Source: Psychromonas sp. Urea-02u-13 (GTDB lineage: Bacteria; Pseudomonadota; Gammaproteobacteria; Enterobacterales; Psychromonadaceae). Taken from it: a stretch of 64,000 bases of DNA. The DNA lies in NCBI RefSeq assembly GCF_002835995.1, contig NZ_PJBZ01000038.1, positions 1 through 64,000 of the forward strand. The letters run 5' to 3'. A model generated the notes under the pieces. That model was given only the letters and a program-made list of their open reading frames with translations, made no database searches and was not told the DNA's origin. This document shows, one piece after another, positions 55,118 through 64,000 of this stretch. The position numbers and the translations under genes are program-made. Every line of letters begins with the position of its first letter. Position 1 is the first letter of the stretch.

Positions 55118-56137
55118 ATGCCTACGAATAACAATCAATTTGAACGCCTACGTTGTATTAAACGTATTGACCAAACCACTGATGCCAGCACCTTTGAATT
55201 TGAACACCTCGAACAAACCCCTTTTGAATTCCAAGCAGGTCAATTTTTAACGTTTGAGATCAATCATTACAACAATTTGTTATACCGCGCTTACTCTATT
55301 TGCTCTTCTCCTGAAAAACCAAACAGCGTGACAGTGGCTATCAAACGCGTGCCAGGCGGTAAAGTGTCTAATTACTTGCTTGATAACCTAAAAGCTGGCC
55401 ATGCGCTTCCTGCAATGGCACCTGCTGGTCAATTTACGCAAGAAGCTAATAAAACCACTAAAAACCTATTATTGATGAGTGCGGGTAGTGGTATTACGCC
55501 TTGTTTAGCGATTGCTCAAGATAGTTTAGATAAAAACTTAGATGTGAATATTCATTTCATTCATAGCGCACGTATAAGTGACGATGTGATCATGGCTTCG
55601 CTATTAACAGAATTAGCGATAAAACATGATAACTTCCGCTTAACGCTTATTCTAGAAAAGAGCGACAACGCTGAGCATTTTGAAGGTCGCTTAGATAGCC
55701 CCCTATTCACTCAATTAGTGCCTGATACTAACGAGCAAACCATCTTTATTTGTGGTCCTTCGTTATATATGAAATCAGTAGAAGAGATTGTCTCCGCAAC
55801 TGACTTTAATATGGAATATTTCCACAAAGAAAGCTTTGTCCCTGAAGCAAAAGCAGGAGAGCCTGTTTTTTCCGATATTAACCATCAAATTACATTTCCT
55901 GCGCTTGATAAGCAGTTTATGGCAAACGATCAGCAAACCCTATTGGATGCTATGCAAGGAGCTGGTATTAAAGTGCCTTATTCGTGTAAATCAGGTATCT
56001 GTGGCGCGTGTAAGTGTAAAGTCTCTGGCGATGTAGTGAGTAGCAGCAGTGAAGCGCTGACAGCGGAGCAAATTGAACTAGGTTATGTATTAAGTTGCAG
56101 TACCAAAGCCAACTCTGATTTAATTGTAGAACTGTAA
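55118..56137 (+). CDS. Hcr-like NADH oxidoreductase with C-terminal 2Fe-2S ferredoxin domain
   Basis: The protein is about 339 aa. A flavin domain (LYRAYSICSSPEK) and an NAD(P)H domain (LLMSAGSGITPCLAI; FICGPSLYM) are followed by a plant-type ferredoxin with SCKSGICGACKC and the fourth Cys in LSCST. The order matches E. coli Hcr, the reductase for the hybrid cluster protein, but hcp is not adjacent. It could instead serve another oxygenase or reductase. The start 55118 has GAGAG upstream; the frame extends 54 bp back into the end of the MITE-like element. Confidence 0.85.
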   Translation: MPTNNNQFERLRCIKRIDQTTDASTFEFEHLEQTPFEFQAGQFLTFEINHYNNLLYRAYSICSSPEKPNSVTVAIKRVPGGKVSNYLLDNLKAGHALPAMAPAGQFTQEANKTTKNLLLMSAGSGITPCLAIAQDSLDKNLDVNIHFIHSARISDDVIMASLLTELAIKHDNFRLTLILEKSDNAEHFEGRLDSPLFTQLVPDTNEQTIFICGPSLYMKSVEEIVSATDFNMEYFHKESFVPEAKAGEPVFSDINHQITFPALDKQFMANDQQTLLDAMQGAGIKVPYSCKSGICGACKCKVSGDVVSSSSEALTAEQIELGYVLSCSTKANSDLIVEL

Positions 56138-56156
56138 AGAGAGCTATTAGCCGTCA

Positions 56157-56260
56157 GCTGTCAGTTATCAGCAGGTAATAAAAAAGCCGACATACTTCGT
56201 ATGTCGGCTTTTTTATTCTTAGTACCTAACTGATAGCTGACAGCTACTAACTGACAGCTT
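56157..56260. repeat. Terminator nested in inverted copies of a short repeat
   Basis: A bidirectional terminator (AGCCGACATACTTCGTATGTCGGCT with A and T tracts, 56180-56214) serves the Hcr-like gene and purD. It is flanked by CTGTCAGTTATCAG and its inverted form CTGATAGCTGACAG, with further CTGACAGCTTCTT near the purD stop. A related piece lies at 23507-23535. Confidence 0.75.
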
Positions 56261-56268
56261 CTTAAAAG

Positions 56269-57555
56269 CTACTTCTCTGCTTCACGTGCAATAGCACGGT
56301 AAGCGATATCGTTACGATGGAACATGCCATCCCAACTAATCTGTTTAGTTAGCGCGTACGCTTTCTGTTGCGCTTCAGTCACTGTATTACCTAGTGCCGT
56401 TGCACAAAGAACACGACCACCGCTTGTCACGACTTTACCGTCAACGACAGCAGTACCGCCGTGGAATACTTTCAGACCTTCAGATTCAGCAGGGATATCA
56501 GAGATAACCAAGCCTTTCTTGTAATCAGCAGGGTAACCGCCAGCAGCCAAAACAACACCAATGGCAGCACGAGGATCAAACTCAGCAACCATGCCTTCAA
56601 GCTCGCCATTCACACCAGCAAGACATAAAGTAACGATGTCAGACTTCATGCGTAACATGATTGGTTGTGTTTCAGGGTCACCAAAACGACAGTTATACTC
56701 GATAACTTTCGGTGTTCCGTCAGCCATGATCATAAGACCCGCGTAAAGGAAACCAGTGTAAGTATTACCTTCAGCAGCCATACCTTCAACGGTTGGGTTG
56801 ATAACTAATTCCATGATGCGATCATGCATTTCAGGAGTCACAACAGGCGCAGGAGAATAAGCACCCATACCGCCCGTGTTTGGACCTGTATCGCCGTCAC
56901 CAACACGTTTGTGATCTTGGCTTGTTGCCATTGCTACGATATTTTTACCATCAACCATTACGATAAATGATGCTTCTTCACCGTCTAGGAACTCTTCAAT
57001 AACAACACGATGTCCCGCTTCGCCAAATGCGTTGCCAGCCAACATATCTTGAATTGCATCTTCAGCTTCTTGTAACGTCATCGCTACAATAACGCCTTTA
57101 CCAGCAGCAAGACCATCAGCCTTGATGACAATAGGTGCGCCTTTTTCACGAACGTAAGCCAATGCAGGCTCAACTTCAGTGAAGTTTTGGTACCAAGCTG
57201 TTGGAATATCATGACGGTCTAAGAAATCTTTAGTGAAAGCTTTAGAGCCTTCTAACTGTGCAGCCGCTTTAGTAGGACCAAAACAAGCAAGACCCGCTTC
57301 TTGGAATGCATCAACCACACCAATAACAAGCGGTGCTTCAGGACCAACAATCGTTAGCTCAACGTTATTTTCTTTTGCGAAAGCCACTAATGCATCAATG
57401 TCTTCAACACAGATATTTACGTTAGTTACTTTAGCCTCTAGTGCACTACCGGCATTACCAGGTGCAACAAAGATATTTTCTACTTGTTCGTTTTGTGCCA
57501 CTTTCCATGCCAAAGCATGCTCACGACCACCACTACCAATAATCAATACATTCAT
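56269..57555 (-). CDS. purD: Phosphoribosylamine-glycine ligase
   Basis: This 428-aa ATP-grasp enzyme makes GAR in purine synthesis. Features are the N-terminal MNVLIIGSGGREHALAWK, KADGLAAGKGVIVAMT, GDGDTGPNTGGMGAYSPAPV and EYNCRFGDPETQP. The length is the usual one. It lies downstream of purH on the same strand, but a terminator and repeats (about 300 bp) separate them, unlike the tight purHD operon of E. coli. Confidence 0.97.
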   Translation of the reverse strand: MNVLIIGSGGREHALAWKVAQNEQVENIFVAPGNAGSALEAKVTNVNICVEDIDALVAFAKENNVELTIVGPEAPLVIGVVDAFQEAGLACFGPTKAAAQLEGSKAFTKDFLDRHDIPTAWYQNFTEVEPALAYVREKGAPIVIKADGLAAGKGVIVAMTLQEAEDAIQDMLAGNAFGEAGHRVVIEEFLDGEEASFIVMVDGKNIVAMATSQDHKRVGDGDTGPNTGGMGAYSPAPVVTPEMHDRIMELVINPTVEGMAAEGNTYTGFLYAGLMIMADGTPKVIEYNCRFGDPETQPIMLRMKSDIVTLCLAGVNGELEGMVAEFDPRAAIGVVLAAGGYPADYKKGLVISDIPAESEGLKVFHGGTAVVDGKVVTSGGRVLCATALGNTVTEAQQKAYALTKQISWDGMFHRNDIAYRAIAREAEK

Positions 57556-57605
57556 TTTATGTCCTTACGCAACTCTGCTCGTCGCCATTTATAATTAATT
57601 TCTGC

Positions 57606-57660
57606 GTCGAAAGTGCTCATTTAGACGACTAAACTCCGCGCTTTCTTCTTGAACTAAATT
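57606..57660. repeat. Dispersed intergenic repeat, copy 2
   Basis: AAGTGCTCATTTAGACGACTAAACTCCGCGCTTTC is similar to copy 1 at 6155-6215. It lies in the purD-purH spacer and is inverted relative to copy 3 on the other side of the terminator. Confidence 0.6.
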
Positions 57661-57695
57661 AAAATGGCTTAGCCCAGAATTACTTTCATAATATA

Positions 57696-57726
57696 TATAA
57701 AAAACTGGTGGCATAAATGCCACCAA
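57696..57726 (-). terminator. purH terminator
   Basis: The minus strand reads TGGTGGCAT-TT-ATGCCACCA then GTTTTTT. It should end most purH transcripts before purD. Confidence 0.75.
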
Positions 57727-57760
57727 ATCAAATAGATTAATCGTCTTTTTGCTAAGTGAT

Positions 57761-57853
57761 TTCGTTCGAAATCAAGGCAAAAGCGCGGAGCTTGCTACTG
57801 CAAGTGAGCACTTTTAAGGCCGAGTTCGAACTAAAGCACGACGCAAAAACAGA
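57761..57853. repeat. Dispersed intergenic repeat, copy 3 (inverted)
   Basis: Read on the minus strand it gives AAAAGTGCTCACTTGCAG...CTCCGCGCTTTTGCCTTG, the same core as copies 1 and 2, flanked by TTCGAACT / TTCGAACGAAATCAC. It begins directly after the purH stop. Confidence 0.65.
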
Positions 57854-59446
57854 TTAATGGCGGAAGTGACGCATTCCCGTAAATACCATTGCCATGTTGT
57901 GCTCATCTGCTGCTGCGATAACTTCTTCGTCGCGCATTGAACCACCAGGCTGGATTACACAGCTAATGCCTGCTTCTGCAGCTGCATCAATACCGTCACG
58001 GAATGGGAAAAACGCATCCGATGACATCACTGAACCTTCAACCACTAGGTTTTCGTCAGCAGCTTTAATACCTGCAATTTTAGCACTGTAAACGCGGCTC
58101 ATTTGACCTGCGCCAACACCAACCGTTGCACTGTTTTTAACGTAAACAATGGCATTTGATTTAACATATTTAGCGACTTTCCAGCTAAATAATAAATCAG
58201 AGAATTCTGCTTCAGTAGGTTGACGTTTAGAAACAACTTTAAGGTCTTCAAGTCCAACCATACCTTGGTCGCGATCTTGTACTAATAAACCACCGTTAAC
58301 ACGTTTAATGTCAAACTCAGTTGTTTTATCAGCCCATTCGCCACATTCAAGTAAACGTAGATTTTTCTTAGCTGCAACAATTTGTGCAGCTTCTGCTGTT
58401 ACTGATGGTGCAATGATCACTTCAACGAATTGACGAGAAACGATTGCTTCAGCTGTATCTGCATCTAACTCACGGTTAAACGCGATGATGCCACCAAATG
58501 CTGATGTCGGGTCAGTTTTGTAAGCACCTTCATAAGCATCAAGGATGTTACCGGCAACCGCTACACCACATGGGTTTGCATGTTTAACGATAACACAAGC
58601 AGGTTCAGAAAATTCTTTAACACATTCAAGTGCTGCATCTGTATCTGCAATATTGTTGTAAGAAAGCGCTTTGCCTTGAAGCTGTGTTGCTGTTGCAACA
58701 GATGCTTCTTGTACTTCATTTTCAACATAAAAAGCAGCTGCTTGGTGAGAGTTTTCACCGTAACGCATATCTTGCTTCTTCTGGAATTGCATGTTGAAAG
58801 TACGTGGGAATTTAGATTCCTCATCGCCTTCTTTGTTTTCGCCGTAGCTTGCTACTTTAGTACCGAAGTAGTTTGCGATCATACAGTCATATTGTGCAGT
58901 ATGTTCGAAAGCTGCAATCGCTAAGTCAAAACGCGTTTTGTACGTTAGGCTACCTTCGTTGCTATTCATCTCAGTTAAGATGCGCGAGTAATCAGAAGCG
59001 TTTACTACGATAGTCACGTCTTTATGATTTTTAGCAGCAGAACGAACCATTGTTGGGCCACCGATATCGATGTTTTCAATCGCATCTTCAAGCTTACAAT
59101 CAGGGTTAGCGACTGTAGCAGCAAATGGATATAGGTTTACAACAACCATATCAATTGCTTGAATCTCGTTAGCAGCCATGATGTCTTCATCAATACCGCG
59201 GCGAGCAAGAATGCCACCGTGAATTTTTGGGTGAAGTGTTTTAACACGTCCATCCATCATTTCAGGAAAACCTGTGTAGTCTGAAACTTCAGTTACTTTA
59301 ATGCCATTTGCAGCAAGTAGCTTACAAGTACCACCTGTAGAAAGGATTTCAACACCCTTTTCAGCTAATTCACGTGCAAATTCAACAATACCTGCTTTGT
59401 CAGAAACACTCAGTAGTGCTCTTTTTATCGGTCGGCTAGTTTCCAT
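57854..59446 (-). CDS. purH: Bifunctional AICAR transformylase / IMP cyclohydrolase
   Basis: This 530-aa protein catalyses the last two steps of IMP synthesis. The N-terminal MGS-like cyclohydrolase domain (about 1-200: [43 protein letters not shown]) is followed by the AICAR transformylase domain with [32 protein letters not shown] and [12 protein letters not shown]. It is preceded by a PurR-like box. Position near purD, hupA and hemE is as in E. coli. Confidence 0.97.
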   Translation of the reverse strand: METSRPIKRALLSVSDKAGIVEFARELAEKGVEILSTGGTCKLLAANGIKVTEVSDYTGFPEMMDGRVKTLHPKIHGGILARRGIDEDIMAANEIQAIDMVVVNLYPFAATVANPDCKLEDAIENIDIGGPTMVRSAAKNHKDVTIVVNASDYSRILTEMNSNEGSLTYKTRFDLAIAAFEHTAQYDCMIANYFGTKVASYGENKEGDEESKFPRTFNMQFQKKQDMRYGENSHQAAAFYVENEVQEASVATATQLQGKALSYNNIADTDAALECVKEFSEPACVIVKHANPCGVAVAGNILDAYEGAYKTDPTSAFGGIIAFNRELDADTAEAIVSRQFVEVIIAPSVTAEAAQIVAAKKNLRLLECGEWADKTTEFDIKRVNGGLLVQDRDQGMVGLEDLKVVSKRQPTEAEFSDLLFSWKVAKYVKSNAIVYVKNSATVGVGAGQMSRVYSAKIAGIKAADENLVVEGSVMSSDAFFPFRDGIDAAAEAGISCVIQPGGSMRDEEVIAAADEHNMAMVFTGMRHFRH

Positions 59447-59524
59447 TTCGTACTCATTCCTCGGTTAAATTAATCATTAACAATAGCTCTAACTGAACTA
59501 TTAGATCCAGGTCTCGTATTCTAC

Positions 59525-59540
59525 CCGAAAACGATGGCAA
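59525..59540 (-). promoter_or_regulatory. PurR-like operator in the purH promoter
   Basis: On the coding strand TTGCCATCGTTTTCGG matches the PurR consensus ANGCAANCGNTTNCNT at 8 of 11 fixed positions. It sits between a weak -35 (CTCAAA) and a -10 (TAGAAT, 59518-59523), about 80 bp before the purH ATG. Confidence 0.45.
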
Positions 59541-59769
59541 TTTGAGCTATTTATTTATAAATAAAGGGATTTCTAAGTTAGCTTGAGAGAATGCTTATAG
59601 ATTAAACAAAAACAGGTGGGGATATATCCGTTACGACTTAATAGGCTTTATTCCATCGCCCGTGCGGATACTAAGGTAAGGCATGCCTGGGCGATGAGTT
59701 AGCTAAAATATTACTGTGGTTTGATAAAAATAGAGCGAGTAAATTCTAAAGTAAATAATGCGCTATTCA
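59541..59769. other. Intergenic region upstream of purH
   Basis: CATCGCCC (59654-59661) and GGGCGATG (59689-59696) form an inverted repeat around CGTGCGGATACTAAGG. It may be a decayed repeat element. No terminator for the downstream GGDEF-EAL gene is obvious. Nothing else is recognised. Confidence 0.4.
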
Positions 59770-62052
59770 TCAATGTTCTATACGAGCAAGAAAGTGATTA
59801 CCTTTGTTTTGTTCATGCCAGCACTCAAAATCGTTGCATCGAAGTGGCTTAGAAAAATAATAACCTTGAATGATATCGACAGTTAATATTTTTAGACGCA
59901 ATAATTGCTCTAATTCTTCCACACCCTCAGCAACAACAGATAAATTCAGAGCATGCGCCATTTCAGTGATAGCAACCACCAAGGCATCATTTTGTTTATC
60001 ACTATTAAGCTCAGTAATAAATGAGCTATCGATTTTTAAACAATCAAAGGGGAAGTTTTTTAAATAATTAAGCGATGAATAACCGGTACCAAAATCATCT
60101 AATGATAAACGCACACCACGCTGATGTAGGGCTTGCATCGTTTTTAATACTAACGCCTGATCGCTGATTAATAACCCTTCCGTAATTTCAATCTCTAGCG
60201 CCTGAGCATTAATCTCGTTTTTACGCAGTGCATTATCAACCACATTAACTAAATCACCATATAAAAACTGCCGAGGGGAAACGTTAACAGCAAGATAAAA
60301 ATCGTCTCCAAAACGGTCAATCCAACGTTTAAGTTGTAAACATGCTTGTTCAATCACCCAACTACCTATCTCAACAATATCTCCAGTTTGCTCTGCAATA
60401 GGAATAAACTGATCGGGATAGACTTCACCGAGCTCTTCGCTACGCCAGCGGAGCAATACTTCCGCTCCCATTAATTGATCCGTGTGACTATTTACAAAAG
60501 GTTGGAAAACAAGATGAAACTCTTCTTTTTCTAATGCATGAGCAAGACACTTCTCAATACGCATATTTGCTTGAAGCGACTCTTCTAGTGCCCCCGTATA
60601 AAGCTGGGTGCGAACAGCCCCTGATGATTTCGCAACATGCAGGGAAATATCTAATTTATTTAATAATACAGCAGCACTTTCACCGTCATTAGGGAAAACA
60701 ACCGCCCCCACATTCAAGGCTAACTTAACATCGACATCATGTAATTTTAAAGGCAAGTCAAACAACTGATGTAATCGTTCAAGTTGTAATTCGAGATGTT
60801 CGACTGATGAGATATCTTCAATGATGAAAGCAAACTCGTCACCATTATAACGACACAACATAGTCAAGGATTCGCTTAACAAACTGATTTTTTGAGAAGA
60901 GAATTTTAACGCTTGATCACCAATATCATGCCCTAAAGTATCATTAATACGTTTAAAATCAGAGAGGTCAACTACACAAATGGCCACCAAGCTGGTTGCC
61001 TCTAAATCATCCAGATACTTATCAAGTTTATTAATAAACACATTACGATTTAATAACCCAGTCAACAGGTCATATTGTAAAAAGTATTCGATGCTTTCAG
61101 CTCTGCGCTCAGAGGCCGAGAGCAAGCGCCCTATTACCAGCGTTAATTGTGATTCGTTTCCCTGCTCAATCTTAATTTGTGAAAAACTCGCTTCGTGCAA
61201 TATGCCAGCGCTGTCTAACAACTCTTTTTTATAGTTACGTATGCTCGTTTGGCGTTTAACAAAACGGCTCGGCAGCATGGCATTTAAAGGATCTTTTTCA
61301 CTATTTTTTTTGGGAGAATCATACTGATTATTAAGCGTTCCCCCAATGAAATCAATGACAAACTTATTCGCTAGAATGGTTTTGTTATTATTGTCTTTTA
61401 CAAAAATAAGGTACTTCATATTATCAATAATATTAGTGAGAATACGCTCCTTGCTTTGCAATTCAGCGAACATAATACGCTGTTGATTAATGTTTTGAAT
61501 GTGACCTTGTAACTCAATGCCCATTTTAGTTTGCTGCAATACAGTACTAATCTCAGCCCAAAGGTGAGAGCCATCTTTACAAACAAGCTCTACCTGCAAA
61601 CAGTGAGGGTTGACACTAAAATTTCTAATTTGAGATTTTATCACTTCATAATCTAGCGCTTTTAAAAACAGAGAAGAAAACGCACGAGATATTAATGTTT
61701 CTTGTCGGTAACCTAATAAGCCGTAACACATAGGTGAAATTGAAGTAATCTCTCCTCTGCTATTCAGCGTAAAGGAGATATCTGTTGAGCTCTGAACTAA
61801 GGCTTCACTTCTTTTTAATCGATGATGCTCACGGCTTACTCCTTCGGCTAAATTTCTGGTTAAGAAATACAGTCGAAAACTCCAAAAAATCGCACTAAAC
61901 AGCAATAAAAATAAAATCTCTGCCATTTTTTTTTGTTGAAAATTGAGACCGTCTAAGAGAATTGATAACGAAACATTGTGATATAAAAAGTAGAAAGTGA
62001 TTAAGATGCAAAAATACAAAACAAGTGATGTGAGGATACTATTTTTAAGCAT
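59770..62052 (-). CDS. Membrane PAS-GGDEF-EAL protein
   Basis: The protein is about 760 aa, with two membrane helices (about 5-24 and 42-62), one or two PAS-like domains (about 85-320), GGDEF (about 325-485) and EAL (about 500-745). The cyclase signature is NGDEF, so cyclase activity is doubtful. The EAL motif reads EVLLRW, but EITEGLL, LDDFGTGYSSLNYL, KIDSSFI, AEGVEELEQ and QGYYFSKPL are kept. ATG 62052 has GGGGAG 5 nt upstream; the 20-codon longer start lacks one. It is inserted between purH and hemE compared with E. coli, probably a lineage-specific c-di-GMP gene. Confidence 0.9.
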   Translation of the reverse strand: MLKNSILTSLVLYFCILITFYFLYHNVSLSILLDGLNFQQKKMAEILFLLLFSAIFWSFRLYFLTRNLAEGVSREHHRLKRSEALVQSSTDISFTLNSRGEITSISPMCYGLLGYRQETLISRAFSSLFLKALDYEVIKSQIRNFSVNPHCLQVELVCKDGSHLWAEISTVLQQTKMGIELQGHIQNINQQRIMFAELQSKERILTNIIDNMKYLIFVKDNNNKTILANKFVIDFIGGTLNNQYDSPKKNSEKDPLNAMLPSRFVKRQTSIRNYKKELLDSAGILHEASFSQIKIEQGNESQLTLVIGRLLSASERRAESIEYFLQYDLLTGLLNRNVFINKLDKYLDDLEATSLVAICVVDLSDFKRINDTLGHDIGDQALKFSSQKISLLSESLTMLCRYNGDEFAFIIEDISSVEHLELQLERLHQLFDLPLKLHDVDVKLALNVGAVVFPNDGESAAVLLNKLDISLHVAKSSGAVRTQLYTGALEESLQANMRIEKCLAHALEKEEFHLVFQPFVNSHTDQLMGAEVLLRWRSEELGEVYPDQFIPIAEQTGDIVEIGSWVIEQACLQLKRWIDRFGDDFYLAVNVSPRQFLYGDLVNVVDNALRKNEINAQALEIEITEGLLISDQALVLKTMQALHQRGVRLSLDDFGTGYSSLNYLKNFPFDCLKIDSSFITELNSDKQNDALVVAITEMAHALNLSVVAEGVEELEQLLRLKILTVDIIQGYYFSKPLRCNDFECWHEQNKGNHFLARIEH

Positions 62053-62154
62053 AAAGACTCCCCTATAAAAAGATAAGCCCAATAAAGATAGTAAATTGGT
62101 GTTATTTTTCAAATTTCAAAGCGTTTAATTTTGATTGTTTTTTATTCTAAAAAC

Positions 62155-62183
62155 AAAAAACCATGTCGAAACATGGTTTTTTT
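62155..62183. terminator. hemE terminator (bidirectional)
   Basis: AAAAAACCATGT-CGAA-ACATGGTTTTTTT gives an A/T-tailed stem, 30-55 bp after the hemE stop on the minus strand. Confidence 0.82.
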
Positions 62184-62210
62184 ATTAGCAAGCTGAATTA
62201 AAGGCTGGCT

Positions 62211-63275
62211 TTATTTGTGGTAAGGCACACTTAGCTCATGTACTGCATCAACAAATACTTTTGCATTCTCAGGCGGTACATCCAAATGAATACCATGGCC
62301 TAAGTTAAATACGTGACCGGCGCCACTACCAAAGCTTTCAAGAATCGTTGCCACTTCTTGGCGGATACGTTCTGGCGACGCATATAACATTGATGGGTCC
62401 ATGTTGCCTTGTAACGCAACACGCGAGCCAACACGTGCTTTCGCTTCAGCCATATCGATAGTCCAATCTAAGCCGATTGCATCACAACCTGTGTCTGCAA
62501 TCTGTTCGATCCATTGACCACCATTTTTTGTGAATAAAGTAACCGGAATTTTTTGACCATCATAGTTACGGGTTAAACCATCCACTATTTTTGCCATATA
62601 TTGTAGTGAGAAATCTTTATAATCGCGTGGCGATAAAATACCACCCCAGGTATCAAATACCATTACAGATTGAGCACCAGCTGCAATTTGTGCATTCAAG
62701 TAACTGATAACAGAATCAGCTAATTTATCTAATAAAGTATGCAGGATTTGTGGTTCAGCAAAGGCCATTTTTTTAATTTTAGTGAAAAATTTTGAACCGC
62801 TACCTTCAACCATATACGTTGCTAATGTCCAAGGGCTGCCTGAAAAACCGATTAATGGCACTTCACCTTTAAGATCACGGCGAATAGTACGTACTGCATT
62901 CATAACGTACTGAAGTTCACCTTCAGGATCTGGCATGATCAGGTTATCAACGTCTTTCTTACAGCGAATAGGACGTTCAAATCTAGGACCCTCACCTTCA
63001 GAGAAATACAGACCAAGACCCATTGCATCTGGAATCGTTAAAATATCAGAAAATAGAATAGCAGCATCGAGATCAAAGCGGCGTAGAGGCTGTAACGTCA
63101 CTTCACAGGCAAGGTCTGCATTACGGCATAACGACATAAAATCGCCAGCTTGTGCACGTGTTGCTTTATATTCAGGTAAATATCGTCCAGCTTGACGCAT
63201 CATCCATACAGGTGTTTTATCAACCTCTTGTCTCAATAATGCGCGAATATAACGATCATTCTTTAATTCTGTCAT
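62211..63275 (-). CDS. hemE: Uroporphyrinogen decarboxylase
   Basis: This 354-aa enzyme converts uroporphyrinogen III to coproporphyrinogen III. It shows [17 protein letters not shown] (active-site Arg), [16 protein letters not shown] (catalytic Asp), [28 protein letters not shown] and [15 protein letters not shown]. It follows nudC on the same strand with about 80 bp between, the E. coli order; nfi is absent. Confidence 0.97.
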   Translation of the reverse strand: MTELKNDRYIRALLRQEVDKTPVWMMRQAGRYLPEYKATRAQAGDFMSLCRNADLACEVTLQPLRRFDLDAAILFSDILTIPDAMGLGLYFSEGEGPRFERPIRCKKDVDNLIMPDPEGELQYVMNAVRTIRRDLKGEVPLIGFSGSPWTLATYMVEGSGSKFFTKIKKMAFAEPQILHTLLDKLADSVISYLNAQIAAGAQSVMVFDTWGGILSPRDYKDFSLQYMAKIVDGLTRNYDGQKIPVTLFTKNGGQWIEQIADTGCDAIGLDWTIDMAEAKARVGSRVALQGNMDPSMLYASPERIRQEVATILESFGSGAGHVFNLGHGIHLDVPPENAKVFVDAVHELSVPYHK

Positions 63276-63353
63276 GCTTATCTACCCTACTAAATAATTG
63301 TAAAATTTTGTTGTTCGTATGCTATCACTTTTCACTTCGATATTAATATTTTT

Positions 63354-64000
63354 CTAATCACACTGACTGATCATGCGGTTAATTAATTTTCTTGCTAACG
63401 TGCCTTCATTCGGGAGCTTAGGTAAATCATTAATATCATACCAATCAGCGCTAACTAGCTCTCTTGGGTCAATTTTAATTTCGCCCGATAGATAATCCGC
63501 CGTGTACCCCATCATCAAGGAATGTGGGAAAGGCCACGGCTGACTAGTCACATATTGAATATTGGTTATTTTAATCGCAGACTCTTCAAATACTTCCCGT
63601 TCGACACAATGTTCTAGGGTTTCACCCGCTTCAGTAAAACCTGCTAACACAGTGAAAACCTGGTTATTACTTTTCTGATGACGACGGTGCAACGCCAGTA
63701 AAATTTTATTTTCTTTACGAATGCCCACAATAATACAAGGTGAAACTCGCGGATAACAACGATGTTTACACGGGTAACATTGCATGGCGACTTCCCAATC
63801 TATCGCTTGCATTTTTTGGCCACACTGACCGCAGTATTGATGGGTTTTATAAAACAACAGTAGCTGAAATGCCCGTCCTGCAATATCGAAAAGACGATCG
63901 TCTACGCGTCCTAGCAATGCACGTAAATCGTCATATTCACCAAAACCAACATCACGCGGCTCTTTTAATTCAACAAGATAACAGGGGCTAGACTGATATT
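63354..64000 (-). CDS. nudC: NADH pyrophosphatase / RNA deNADding enzyme NudC, start cut by window edge
   Basis: The reading frame stays open to the last base, so the N-terminus lies outside. The visible part has the zinc ribbon CGQCG...CYPCKHRCYPR, the Nudix box GFTEAGETLEHCVEREVFEES and the NudC-specific SQPWPFPHSLMMG, ending after about 215 codons. The N-terminal part continues as CYLVELKEPRDVGFGEYDD. E. coli NudC is 257 aa, so roughly 40-60 residues are missing. It removes NAD caps from RNA and hydrolyses NADH. Confidence 0.94.
   Translation of the reverse strand, partial: YQSSPCYLVELKEPRDVGFGEYDDLRALLGRVDDRLFDIAGRAFQLLLFYKTHQYCGQCGQKMQAIDWEVAMQCYPCKHRCYPRVSPCIIVGIRKENKILLALHRRHQKSNNQVFTVLAGFTEAGETLEHCVEREVFEESAIKITNIQYVTSQPWPFPHSLMMGYTADYLSGEIKIDPRELVSADWYDINDLPKLPNEGTLARKLINRMISQCD

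Noticed and set aside
57233-57598. 121-codon plus-strand open frame opposite the start of purD
   Set aside because: It is fully antisense to conserved purD coding sequence, is Ala/Ser/Thr-rich as shadow frames are, and has no family resemblance.

Overview
The window looks like ordinary chromosome of a marine, cold-adapted type gammaproteobacterium. My best guess is Psychromonas or a close relative. This is inferred from AT-rich DNA, close protein similarity to E. coli and Vibrio housekeeping genes (Fis, HU, PrmA, DusB, FbaA, Pgk, GlnS), conserved gene orders (mltD-gloB / methyltransferase / rnhA / dnaQ; glnS-nagE / nagBAC; dusB-fis; yjaG-hupA; purHD near hemE-nudC), and many short dispersed repeats. 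No database search was possible, so the genus is a guess. I see no prophage, transposase gene, CRISPR array or antibiotic-resistance gene.

Layout. 1-1080: the tail of a tRNA-Thr, a tRNA-Phe, then four tandem copies of a tRNA-Phe-tail/terminator unit and two copies of a palindromic repeat. 1.1-4.3 kb: a three-gene membrane export cluster (DUF2955, HlyD, AI-2E/PerM family). 4.6-6.1 kb: a potassium channel gene directly followed by a eukaryotic-type S-adenosylmethionine decarboxylase. 6.3-10.6 kb: a SIMPL-domain protein, a class I fructose-bisphosphate aldolase behind a Fur-like box, then the unrelated class II aldolase fbaA and pgk. 11-15 kb: a decayed and an intact copy of a membrane GGDEF-EAL protein in tandem. 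15-26 kb: metR/metE, an EAL-GGDEF protein, mltD, gloB, a methyltransferase, rnhA, dnaQ and a TIGR03503-like membrane protein. 26.3-27.2 kb: four near-identical tRNA-Asp genes followed by tandem tRNA-tail/terminator repeats.

27.5-34.5 kb: pilU, a frameshifted solute-binding-protein gene, and a four-gene cluster (DUF4212, sodium:solute symporter, CNMP-CBS-DUF294 nucleotidyltransferase, DnaQ-like exonuclease). 34.6-41.6 kb: glnS and the N-acetylglucosamine genes nagE / nagB-nagA-nagC. 41.6-45.2 kb: NRDE and DinB-like proteins and an orphan pilV/pilX-like minor pilin pair. 45.6-51 kb: acs, aroQ, and a convergent hybrid histidine kinase and NarL-type regulator. 51-56 kb: prmA, dusB-fis, yjaG-like DUF416, hupA, a MITE-like element and an Hcr-like iron-sulfur reductase. 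56-64 kb: purD, purH, a PAS-GGDEF-EAL protein, hemE and the start-truncated nudC.

Functionally the window joins central carbon metabolism (two aldolases, Pgk, acetate activation and probable uptake, GlcNAc uptake and catabolism), methionine and purine synthesis, cyclic-di-GMP signalling (three intact GGDEF/EAL proteins and one pseudogene) and stable-RNA genes. The most unusual items are the eukaryotic-like AdoMet decarboxylase next to a K+ channel, two independent tyrT-like tRNA-tail repeat arrays, the side-by-side non-homologous aldolases with a Fur-like operator, a terminator whose stem carries the aroQ ribosome binding site, and a 263-bp element with 32-bp terminal inverted repeats.
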